Shown here: piece by piece, positions 1-5,310 of the stretch
How the letters are laid out: each line of letters starts with the position of its first letter
Position numbering within the stretch: the stretch's first letter is position 1
Assembly: GCA_045540055.1 (NCBI GenBank)
Contig: JAZQGO010000027.1
Span: forward strand, 1-13,589
DNA: 13,589 nucleotides
Source of the DNA: SIG565 sp045540055
GTDB lineage: Bacteria; Bacillota; Clostridia; Oscillospirales; Acutalibacteraceae
Reading direction: 5' to 3'
Position numbers and translations under genes: made by a program
Notes under the pieces: model-generated
Databases searched by the model: none
The model's input: the letters and a program-made list of their open reading frames with translations, nothing else
What the model was told of the DNA's origin: nothing

Positions 1-9
1 TACCGAACT

Positions 10-102
10 ACCCCTCAGTCAAAACCTTTGGTTTTGCCAGCTCCCCTGACAAGTGGAGCCTACCGCTGCGGCGGGATTGCTCATCGGCAAAAGCCTCTTT
101 GG
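10..102. repeat. Intergenic hairpin repeat
   Basis: Non-coding stretch with two short hairpins: CAAAACC/GGTTTTG (20-26 with 30-36) and GCTCC/GGAGC (40-44 with 55-59), followed by a GCCTCTTTGG tail. The layout (CCCTCAGTCA start, hairpin, GCTCCCC/GGAGCC hairpin, GCCT-TTGG tail) resembles dispersed intergenic repeats I know from Clostridia genomes. That resemblance is from memory and is inference. A possible reading frame at 53-367 over this region is not credible. Confidence 0.5.
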
Positions 103-127
103 AACCACACGCTTAGCGTGTGGTTTT
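103..127 (+). terminator. Terminator-like hairpin
   Basis: Perfect 10-bp stem AACCACACGC/GCGTGTGGTT with a TTA loop, followed by TTTTC on the plus strand. It directly follows the hairpin repeat and may simply be part of it. The T-run is short and no plus-strand gene precedes it inside the window. Confidence 0.35.
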
Positions 128-135
128 CGTTATAC

Positions 136-174
136 AAAAAAGAACAGAATACATCTTACGACATATTCTGCTCT
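136..174 (-). terminator. Rho-independent terminator-like hairpin (minus strand)
   Basis: Stem AGAGCAGAAT/ATTCTGTTCT (one G-T wobble) with a 14-nt loop, followed on the minus strand by TTTTTT (complement of 136-141). It would end a minus-strand transcript coming from the right, but no gene of that kind lies immediately upstream; leakage past the two terminators at 436-472 and 605-641 is the only visible source. Confidence 0.5.
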
Positions 175-240
175 TTGGAAGGGTAGCACAAATTCGATGC
201 TCTTTGAAATTTTGAGTTATGGATTTAAACCCCTACATAT

Positions 241-432
241 TAAATCAATGCGAAGCATTGTATATCATCAATTTCGGAGAAATTGCATATCACCAAGACG
301 AAGTCTTGTATATCATCATTGCGAAAGAATTTTTATACACGCTACGCGTGATGATATACAGTCCTAACGGACTGATGAGATACAACAATGGCAATTTGCC
401 ATTGTTGATGATATACCATTGCTTTCGCAATG
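241..432. repeat. Array of short palindromes with flipping 10-bp linker
   Basis: About eight small hairpins follow one another: 246-260, 271-283, 294-308, an imperfect one at 319-329, 338-350, 360-373, 384-406 and 417-432. Each differs in sequence (for example CAATGC/GCATTG, CACGC/GCGTG, AGTCC/GGACT). They are separated by a near-constant linker. In the left half it reads TATATCATCA (261-270, 309-318; variant at 285-294); in the right half it is the reverse complement type GATGATATAC (350-359, 407-416; variant 374-383). The array thus has an overall inverted organisation. No credible gene lies inside it; reading frames at 53-367 and 219-437 follow the repeats. Confidence 0.75.
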
Positions 433-435
433 GAT

Positions 436-472
436 AAAAAAATTAGACTTGTCGTAACAAGTCGAATTTTTT
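436..472 (-). terminator. Bidirectional terminator after the tRNA-Arg 3'-end copy
   Basis: A-run, stem TTAGACTTG/CAAGTCGAA with TCGTAA loop, then a T-run, so it can work on both strands. On the minus strand it comes immediately after the CCA of the duplicated tRNA 3' end at 473-491. This is the same arrangement as the real tRNA and its terminator at 605-641, and suggests that a second tRNA-Arg transcription unit once stood here. Confidence 0.6.
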
Positions 473-592
473 TGGCACGCTGAAAGGGACTTTGTCTCGG
501 CACTACCGTGCCTATCGCCTCGCTTCGCTCGTTGCCGCGGCTAACCAACAGTCCACCGGACTGTTGGTCTTAACGCCTGGTTCGAGTCCCTT
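472..592 (-). repeat. tRNA-Arg-derived foldback element
   Basis: Positions 472-491 repeat 642-661 exactly (20 bp: the last bases of tRNA-Arg including CCA and most of the T-arm 3' strand). Position 579-592 is an inverted copy of the T-loop region (complement of 654-667). The two pieces can pair (AAGGGACT 484-491 with AGTCCCTT 585-592) and enclose about 93 nt with two further clean hairpins: GGCAC/GTGCC at 499-512 and an 11-bp stem at 544-568. The element could be the remnant of a second tRNA-Arg gene whose 5' part was replaced, or a tRNA-end-derived repeat. No protein can be supported here. Confidence 0.6.
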
Positions 593-604
593 ACAAAATA
601 AAAA

Positions 605-641
605 TAAAAAGAACAGATACCTTCGGCACCTGTTCTTTTTA
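605..641 (-). terminator. Terminator of tRNA-Arg
   Basis: On the minus strand directly after the encoded CCA: AAAAAGAACAG, loop containing GCCGAAGGTA, then CTGTTCTTTTTATTTTTA. Strong stem with a T-rich tail, placed exactly where a tRNA transcript should end. Confidence 0.8.
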
Positions 642-642
642 T

Positions 643-719
643 TGGCACGCTGAAAGGGACTCGAACCCCCGACCCTCTGCTTAGAAGGCAGATGCTCTAT
701 CCAGCTGAGCTATCAGCGC
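643..719 (-). tRNA. tRNA-Arg (anticodon UCU)
   Basis: Read on the minus strand, a complete cloverleaf is visible. The acceptor stem GCGCTGA pairs with TCAGCGT (first pair G-U), followed by discriminator G and an encoded CCA. The D-arm contains AGCTCAGCTGGATAGAGC. The anticodon stem TCTGC/GCAGA encloses loop CTTCTAA, anticodon TCT, which reads AGA/AGG arginine codons. The T-loop is GGTTCGAGTCC. It lies about 80 nt downstream of the ABC ATPase gene on the same strand but has its own promoter (752-780) and terminator (605-641). Its 3' end is duplicated at 472-491. Confidence 0.96.
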
Positions 720-723
720 ATAT

Positions 724-747
724 TTCGCTGTGTTTTTTTACAGCGAA
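724..747 (-). other. Leader hairpin of tRNA-Arg transcript
   Basis: Perfect 8-bp stem TTCGCTGT/ACAGCGAA (724-731 with 740-747) with an all-A loop on the RNA (T-run plus G on the plus strand). It lies between the -10 box (752-757) and the mature 5' end at 719, so it would form the 5' leader removed by RNase P. Function beyond this is not shown by the sequence. Confidence 0.5.
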
Positions 748-751
748 GGTT

Positions 752-780
752 ATTATACCACAACAAATGTGAATAATCAA
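752..780 (-). promoter_or_regulatory. Promoter of tRNA-Arg
   Basis: Minus-strand TTGATT (775-780), 17-bp spacer, TATAAT (752-757). Predicted start near 745, about 26 nt before the mature tRNA. Confidence 0.75.
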
Positions 781-798
781 GAAGTTATTTTAAATATT

Positions 799-1530
799 TT
801 AAAGAACGCATTTTAAAAATTCTTTTGTTCGCTCTGCCTGCGGATTATCGAATATCTGCTCGGGTGCACCCTCTTCTACAATGACACCGTCCGACATAAA
901 GATAACCCTGTCGGCAACCTCTCGTGCAAAACCCATCTCGTGAGTAACAACTATCATGGTCATTCCGTCACGTGCGAGCTCCTTCATAACCTGCAAAACC
1001 TCGCCCACCATTTCGGGATCAAGTGCGCTTGTAGGCTCATCAAAAAGCATAATATCGGGGTTCATAGCCAATGCACGCGCAATAGCAACACGTTGTTTTT
1101 GACCGCCCGACAACTGATGCGGGTAAGATTCTGCCTTATCGGCAAGTCCGACACGCTCGAGCAACTCCATAGCGCGCTGTTTTGCCTGCTCACTTGTCAT
1201 CTTTTTTAAGGTAACGGGCGCAAACATAATATTCTTAATTACCGTCATATGTGCAAAAAGATTAAACTGCTGGAACACCATACCAATATTCTCGCGCACA
1301 CGGTTAATATCTGTTTTTTTGTCTGATATACAATAACCGTCAACTATTATCTCACCTGCGGTTGATTCCTCAAGGCGATTAAGACAACGAAGCAGGGTTG
1401 ACTTGCCCGAGCCCGAAGGACCGATAAGACAAACAACCTCGCCCTCTTTAACACACAAATCTATACCGCACAAAACATCTAACTTACCGAAGCTTTTATG
1501 TAAATCGGTAACCTTAACCTTTTCTGTCAT
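799..1530 (-). CDS. Polar amino-acid ABC transporter, ATP-binding protein
   Basis: Energises import of a polar amino acid through the permease encoded just upstream (GlnQ/HisP family, 243 aa, cytoplasmic, normally a dimer). Visible motifs: Walker A GPSGSGKST at 37-45, Q-loop glutamine in VFQQFN around 87-88, signature LSGGQ 140-144, Walker B MLFDEP 161-166, D-loop SALD 168-171 and switch histidine H197 in VTHEMG. All are intact, so the protein should be active. I chose the ATG at 1530 (MTEKVKV), preceded by AGAAGAAGG six bases away. The frame is open to a TTG at 1551, which would add seven residues. The start overlaps the end of the permease gene by 17 bp, which points to translational coupling. 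Substrate (Gln, Arg, His or cystine) cannot be told from the ATPase. Confidence 0.95.
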   Translation of the reverse strand: MTEKVKVTDLHKSFGKLDVLCGIDLCVKEGEVVCLIGPSGSGKSTLLRCLNRLEESTAGEIIVDGYCISDKKTDINRVRENIGMVFQQFNLFAHMTVIKNIMFAPVTLKKMTSEQAKQRAMELLERVGLADKAESYPHQLSGGQKQRVAIARALAMNPDIMLFDEPTSALDPEMVGEVLQVMKELARDGMTMIVVTHEMGFAREVADRVIFMSDGVIVEEGAPEQIFDNPQAERTKEFLKCVL

Positions 1531-2206
1531 AATTAACCTTCTTCTCAACAAATTTTGAAAGTAACATAAGCACCGAAATTACAGCCAAATAGCAGAGTCC
1601 TACAAGTATGTAGGTTTCAAAGAACAGATATGTTTCTGCCGAGTACTGCTTGGCCTGATTACAAATTTCAGCCAATGAAATAACAGATAATATAGACGTA
1701 TCCTTAACGGTGATGATAAACTGATTAACAATAGACGGTATTGTAATTTTAAATGCCTGAGGCAGAACAATAGACATCATAGTTTTGCCCGATGAAATAC
1801 CAAGACTGCGCGAAGCCTCTATCTGACCGATATCAACCGCCTGTATACCACTGCGGAAAATTTCAGACAAATATGCGCCGGCGTTAAGACTCAAGGTAAT
1901 AATTGCAGCCATTGTTTCGGAAATAATAAAATCCGGTGAGAACTGCTGAACAATTATCGGAACACCATAATAAACTATGAAAGCCTGTACTATCATAGGT
2001 GTACCGCGAATGAGCCACACGTAAACTGCCGATACAGCGCGTAGCACCTTTGATTTAGACAGACCAAATAAACACGAAATTAAACCGACAAGCATACCGA
2101 AAAAGAGCGATACCAAAGAAATAATGATGGTAACCTTTAAGCCCTCGAGCAGCATTGGCGTTGCCTGTTTTAAAACTATTTCAAAATGCATTTCCCAATC
2201 ACTCAA
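1514..2206 (-). CDS. Polar amino-acid ABC transporter, permease
   Basis: Membrane subunit of the HisM/GlnP (His-Glu-Gln-Arg-opine) family, 230 aa, the usual length. It begins with a short amphipathic stretch and ...PMLLEGLKVTI, followed by about five hydrophobic segments. The EAA loop that docks the ATPase is clear near residues 125-155 (IEASRSLGISSGKTMMSIVLPQAF). It is followed 17 bp within its own end by the ATPase start and preceded at 67 bp by the binding-protein gene, all on the minus strand. The start is uncertain: TTG at 2206 has a weak SD-like stretch; ATG at 2191 (MHFEIV) would shorten it by five residues and fits the family equally well. A homodimer is expected because only one permease is encoded. 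Confidence 0.93.
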   Translation of the reverse strand: MSDWEMHFEIVLKQATPMLLEGLKVTIIISLVSLFFGMLVGLISCLFGLSKSKVLRAVSAVYVWLIRGTPMIVQAFIVYYGVPIIVQQFSPDFIISETMAAIITLSLNAGAYLSEIFRSGIQAVDIGQIEASRSLGISSGKTMMSIVLPQAFKITIPSIVNQFIITVKDTSILSVISLAEICNQAKQYSAETYLFFETYILVGLCYLAVISVLMLLSKFVEKKVNYDRKG

Positions 2207-2217
2207 ATACTTAAAAT

Positions 2218-2247
2218 TCCGAATCGTTGCATTAGCACCGATTCGGA
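2218..2247 (-). other. Stem-loop between binding-protein and permease genes
   Basis: Perfect 9-bp stem TCCGAATCG/CGATTCGGA with a 12-nt loop in the 67-bp gap. On the minus transcript it is followed by ATTTTAAG rather than a strong T-run, so it looks like a leaky attenuator or an mRNA 3'-end stabiliser. Such elements commonly let the binding protein be made in excess of the membrane parts; that role here is inference. Confidence 0.5.
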
Positions 2248-2273
2248 TTAAAATTAAATTTCAAAAATAAAAA

Positions 2274-3038
2274 TTAAAGACCGTATTTAGCAAGAATCTC
2301 GTCGTACTTACCATTTGCCTTAATATTCTTAAGACCTTCGTTGAACATCTTAATGAGTTCAGCGTTATTGCCCTTCTTAACGGCAAAGCCATAATAGCTG
2401 GGGTTAATCTTTTCGCCGACTGTCTTTAATTTGATGCCGTTTCTGATAGCATCACCGATAACGGTGTAGTCCTCAAAGCAGGCAACACAGTTACCGTTAA
2501 GAATAGCCTGATACTGCTCGTTTGAGCCTTCAAAAGCCTTAATGGTATAGCCGTACTTATCCTTGTTGTCCTTAGCGAACTTAGCACCCATTGTGCCGTT
2601 CTTAGTAGCAACAACCTTGCCCTTTAAATCTTCGATAGAATCGATATCGCTATTGGCGGCAACAACGAGAACCTGACCGTCTTCAAAGTAACCGTCAGAG
2701 AAATCGAAAACGCGCTTACGCTCATCGGTAATTGTCATACCTGCGATAACCGCATCTGCCTGACCTGCCTGAACCTTAGCAAGAGCGGGGTCGAAACCAA
2801 CGTTCATCATATTGTACTCGAAGCCCTGGTCCTCAGCGATAGCTTCCTTAATATCCATATCAATACCAACGTATTCGCCCTTTTCGCTATCATAAGACTC
2901 GAAAGGAGCAAAAGCATTGTCAGATACGATTGTGTAAACCTTACCCTCATCGTCCTTCTTGGCAGTACAACCTGCGAAGGCCGATACCAACATAAGCACT
3001 GCTAAAGTAAGTGCTAAAAACTTTGCGATTTTTTTCAT
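2274..3038 (-). CDS. Amino-acid ABC transporter substrate-binding lipoprotein
   Basis: Extracytoplasmic solute-binding protein, family 3 (SBP_bac_3), 254 aa, first gene of the importer operon. Residues 1-23 form a lipoprotein signal peptide (MKKIAKF, hydrophobic core) ending in the lipobox SAFAGC with C24 as the lipidated residue. The mature part shows family hallmarks: FAPFES near 43-48, GIDMDI near 58-63, and AGMTITDERKRVFDFSDGYF around 99-118, which forms part of the amino-acid pocket, plus a C-terminal ILAKYGL. Start is the ATG at 3038 with AGGAGA eight bases upstream and a TTGACA/GATAAT promoter further up. Likely ligand is a polar amino acid such as glutamine, arginine or cystine; the sequence alone does not decide. 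Confidence 0.95.
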   Translation of the reverse strand: MKKIAKFLALTLAVLMLVSAFAGCTAKKDDEGKVYTIVSDNAFAPFESYDSEKGEYVGIDMDIKEAIAEDQGFEYNMMNVGFDPALAKVQAGQADAVIAGMTITDERKRVFDFSDGYFEDGQVLVVAANSDIDSIEDLKGKVVATKNGTMGAKFAKDNKDKYGYTIKAFEGSNEQYQAILNGNCVACFEDYTVIGDAIRNGIKLKTVGEKINPSYYGFAVKKGNNAELIKMFNEGLKNIKANGKYDEILAKYGL

Positions 3039-3070
3039 TTTTATCTTCTCCTTTTAAAAATATTTATACT

Positions 3071-3099
3071 ATTATCCCATATTTCCGCGGTTTTGTCAA
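3071..3099 (-). promoter_or_regulatory. Promoter of amino-acid ABC operon
   Basis: Minus-strand TTGACA (3094-3099), 17-bp spacer, GATAAT (3071-3076), about 33 nt before the ATG of the binding-protein gene. It lies back to back with the promoter of the shikimate-kinase-like gene, with 23 bp between the two -35 boxes. Confidence 0.8.
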
Positions 3100-3122
3100 A
3101 TATTTATTTGAATATAACATAA

Positions 3123-3151
3123 TTGACAAAAACAAAAAGGTCTATTAGAAT
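3123..3151 (+). promoter_or_regulatory. Promoter of shikimate-kinase-like gene
   Basis: TTGACA (3123-3128), 17-bp spacer, TAGAAT (3146-3151). RBS AAAGGAG at 3166-3172 lies six bases before the ATG at 3179. Confidence 0.8.
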
Positions 3152-3178
3152 AAAAGTAGTAACCTAAAGGAGTGTCAT

Positions 3179-3682
3179 ATGGGCAACATAATACTTATCG
3201 GAATGCCGGGCTCTGGCAAAAGCACACTCGGCGTACTGCTTGCGAAAATTGCAGGTTTTTCCTTTCTTGATTCCGACCTTCTTATACAAAGCAAGGTTGG
3301 TAAAAAGCTTTACCAAATATTAGAAGAGGACGGCGCCGATTATTTTAAATCGGTTGAAAATGATGTAAATTCTGCTCTGTGTGTCAAAAACACTGTAATC
3401 GCCACGGGCGGTAGTGTTGTGTACGGCAAAGAGGCTATGGCACATCTTAAAAAAATAGGTACTGTGGTTTATCTTAAGGTATCTCTTGATGAGTTGCTCA
3501 GCCGCATCAATAATATGGCAACACGTGGAATAGTAAAGAAGCCAAACGAAACATTTAAAGACCTATACGCCGAGCGCACAGGTCTTTATGAGCAATATGC
3601 CGATATTACGATTGATTGTGAAGATAGCGACCTTAACATTAATGCCCAAAAAATAGCTATGGCTTTGGGATTATCTCTGTAA
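3179..3682 (+). CDS. Shikimate kinase-like protein (divergent AroK family)
   Basis: P-loop small-molecule kinase, 167 aa, with the fold and length of shikimate kinase, which phosphorylates shikimate in the chorismate pathway. Walker A GMPGSGKST spans 8-16, the DSD motif 31-33 matches the DxD that binds Mg and shikimate, and ERTGLY (132-137) matches the C-terminal R..LY block. Several substrate residues differ from E. coli AroK. The FR arginine (R58) is K57 (YFKSVE); the Gly-Gly-Gly motif is GG followed by SV (77-80); the lid lacks the usual R-P-L-L and reads TRGIVKKP (115-122). It probably belongs to a shikimate-kinase-like clade whose true substrate is unclear. No other aro gene is adjacent. 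Its last 26 bp overlap the 3' end of trmO on the opposite strand. Confidence 0.85.
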   Translation: MGNIILIGMPGSGKSTLGVLLAKIAGFSFLDSDLLIQSKVGKKLYQILEEDGADYFKSVENDVNSALCVKNTVIATGGSVVYGKEAMAHLKKIGTVVYLKVSLDELLSRINNMATRGIVKKPNETFKDLYAERTGLYEQYADITIDCEDSDLNINAQKIAMALGLSL

Positions 3683-4331
3683 CAGTAAGCTCGCAGCCAG
3701 ATACCGAGAATTTCACCTCATACCCTGCAAACTCAAAGCCGTAAATCCTATCCTTGTCATCGATATATGACGGGCGTGGATCCCCTGCCAGAACACCGAG
3801 CAGGGTCTCCCTTTTCTCATCAGGTAAAATTTCTAATAGTTCTTTTGGGGCGCTGACATTCAGTCGGCGCTCTTTTAAGTTTTCGGTAAAACCGCCGACA
3901 GCATCGGCGACCGAATCGGCATAAGGCAGATAGGGCTTTATATCATAGATAGGTGTGCCATCCATAAGGTCTGCGCCCGACACATAAAGCACAGGGCCTA
4001 AGGTGGACTCGTATTCAATTTTTTCAAGTCGCACGCAGGAAAGACCTATGGGATTTGGCCGAAATGGCGAACGGGTGGCGAAAACGCCCATACGCTTATT
4101 ACCGCCGAGCAATGGCGGGCGCACCGTAGGTGACCAGCCTAGCTTTTCGCTTGCAGAAAACTCCCACAAAAGCCATATATGCGAAAACTCCTCGAGACCT
4201 CTGAAGGCTTCGACTTTTCTGTATTCGGGTGTGAAAATTATTTTGCCCTTAATATCCTGCACCAAGCCGCTCTGCCTTGGCAGGCCGAACTTGGTGGGGA
4301 AATCGGTTTGTATATATGCTATTCTTTTCAT
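3657..4331 (-). CDS. trmO: tRNA (N6-threonylcarbamoyladenosine-37) methyltransferase TrmO (TsaA/YaeB family)
   Basis: SAM-dependent enzyme that N6-methylates t6A37 in threonine tRNAs, 224 aa (E. coli enzyme about 235). Family blocks are unmistakable: RPPLLGG at 71-77, MGVFATRSPFRPNPIGLS at 81-98 (the UPF0066/TrmO signature), and DLMDGTPIYDIKPYLPYAD at 121-139. The C-terminal part, including DPRPSYIDD and YGFEFAGYEVKF, matches the short C-terminal domain of the bacterial form. Start ATG at 4331 has AGAGG six bases upstream. It is convergent with the shikimate-kinase-like gene (26-bp overlap) and divergent from purC. A possible promoter is at 4360-4388. Confidence 0.94.
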   Translation of the reverse strand: MKRIAYIQTDFPTKFGLPRQSGLVQDIKGKIIFTPEYRKVEAFRGLEEFSHIWLLWEFSASEKLGWSPTVRPPLLGGNKRMGVFATRSPFRPNPIGLSCVRLEKIEYESTLGPVLYVSGADLMDGTPIYDIKPYLPYADSVADAVGGFTENLKERRLNVSAPKELLEILPDEKRETLLGVLAGDPRPSYIDDKDRIYGFEFAGYEVKFSVSGCELTVTEIIPKP

Positions 4332-4359
4332 AATTTACCTCTGCAATTTAACTAATTTT

Positions 4360-4388
4360 AAGATACCATAAACCGCTAAAAAAAGCAA
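4360..4388 (-). promoter_or_regulatory. Candidate promoter of trmO
   Basis: Minus-strand TTGCTT (4383-4388), 17-bp spacer ending in TGG, then TATCTT (4360-4365), i.e. an extended -10-like box. The surrounding DNA is very A/T-rich, so chance matches are possible. Confidence 0.45.
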
Positions 4389-4502
4389 TATTATCAAAAT
4401 TTCAAAAAAAAACATATTTTTTTGTAAAAAAATATATACACGCAAAAAAAATTATGTTAAAATATTATCGTTGAATAAATTACCGAAGGGATGAGTTAAA
4501 TA

Positions 4503-5186
4503 ATGGAAAAACTTTACACTGGAAAAACTAAGGATGTTTACAAGCTTGATAACGGCAACGTTATGCTTAAATTCAAGGACGACTGCACCGGCAAGGACGG
4601 CGTGTTCGACCCGGGCGAAAACACAGTTGGTCTTACAATTGAGGGTATAGGCAAGGCTAACCTTGAAACCTCTATTCATTATTTTGAGCTTTTAAAGAAG
4701 GCGGGTATTAAAACCCACTATGTCGGCGCCGATGTTGAAAATGCTACTATGGAGGTTTTACCTGCAACCGTTTTCGGTCACGGCCTTGAGGTTATCTGCC
4801 GTTTGGTTGCAACCGGTTCTTTCATTCGCAGATACGGTGAGTATATGGCTGACGGCACAGTGCTTGAGGGTGGCTACGTAGAGTGCACCTTTAAGAACGA
4901 CGAAAAGGGCGACCCGTTAGTAACAGGTGAAGGTCTTGCAGCACTCGGCGTTATGACCCCTGCTATGTTCGAGAGTATGAAGGAACAGACACTTAAAATT
5001 ACCAAGATTGTTGCCGACGATTTAAAATCTATCGGACTTGACCTTTGGGATATTAAGTTTGAGTTCGGCTACAACAATGACGAGGTTATCCTCATCGACG
5101 AAATTGCATCGGGTAATATGCGTGTTTATAAAGACGGCGTAATCGTTGAGCCTGTCGAGCTGACAAAGCTTATTTTAAACAGATAA
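4503..5186 (+). CDS. purC: Phosphoribosylaminoimidazole-succinocarboxamide synthase (SAICAR synthetase)
   Basis: Condenses CAIR with L-aspartate using ATP in purine synthesis; soluble cytoplasmic enzyme, 227 aa, slightly short for the family (about 235). The N-terminal LYTGKTKDVYKL (4-15) is the ATP-binding glycine loop (GK.K.vy). GLEVICRLVATGSFIRRYG (94-112) corresponds to the conserved P-LEV..R....GS...R block. DIKFEFG (183-189) and ILIDEI (196-201) match the C-terminal ATP/Mg site. The usual D-E-x-x-P-D-S-x-R reads DEIASGNMR here. It stands alone, with no other pur gene next to it, and has GGGATGAG before the ATG and a strong terminator right after the stop. No strong promoter is clear in the A/T-rich 4389-4480 stretch. 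Confidence 0.95.
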   Translation: MEKLYTGKTKDVYKLDNGNVMLKFKDDCTGKDGVFDPGENTVGLTIEGIGKANLETSIHYFELLKKAGIKTHYVGADVENATMEVLPATVFGHGLEVICRLVATGSFIRRYGEYMADGTVLEGGYVECTFKNDEKGDPLVTGEGLAALGVMTPAMFESMKEQTLKITKIVADDLKSIGLDLWDIKFEFGYNNDEVILIDEIASGNMRVYKDGVIVEPVELTKLILNR

Positions 5187-5193
5187 AATTTTT

Positions 5194-5226
5194 ACAGCCT
5201 TTTCTATACGAAAAGGCTGTTTTTTT
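5194..5226 (+). terminator. purC terminator
   Basis: Ten-bp perfect stem ACAGCCTTTT/AAAAGGCTGT with loop CTATACG, then TTTTTT; begins eight bases after the purC stop. Confidence 0.9.
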
Positions 5227-5270
5227 ATTGATCTATGGAGCAGTTACGGTAGCCCTCGATAAGTATTTTA

Positions 5271-5310
5271 ATCAAAGAGACGTTAACCTAACGGTTAACG
5301 TCTCTTTGAT
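5271..5310 (-). terminator. 18-bp perfect inverted repeat at the pyk stop
   Basis: ATCAAAGAGACGTTAACC/GGTTAACGTCTCTTTGAT with a 4-nt loop TAAC. It begins at the last base of the pyk stop codon. Neither side carries a clear T-run (minus side continues TAAAATAC), so it may end or protect the pyk transcript without being a textbook terminator. It also separates convergent purC and pyk. Confidence 0.6.

Noticed and set aside
241..432. CRISPR array
   Set aside because: Repeated units are only about 10 bp, they change orientation in the middle, and the intervening pieces are themselves palindromes of 11-23 bp. No cas gene is present.
53..437. Protein-coding frames at 53-367 and 219-437
   Set aside because: They run through hairpin repeats and palindromes, have no ribosome binding site and show low-complexity recurring YIINF/YIIIA-type strings dictated by the repeats.
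472..592. A second intact tRNA gene
   Set aside because: Only the 3' end and an inverted T-loop piece are present; no D-arm, anticodon arm or matching acceptor 5' strand can be drawn.
799..3038. Assigning the importer to glutamine or cystine
   Set aside because: Binding-pocket residues cannot be mapped to one ligand with confidence from sequence alone, so no gene symbols were given.
4389..4480. Riboswitch (purine type) ahead of purC
   Set aside because: The leader is short and almost pure A/T, with no conserved purine-riboswitch core or terminator/antiterminator pair.
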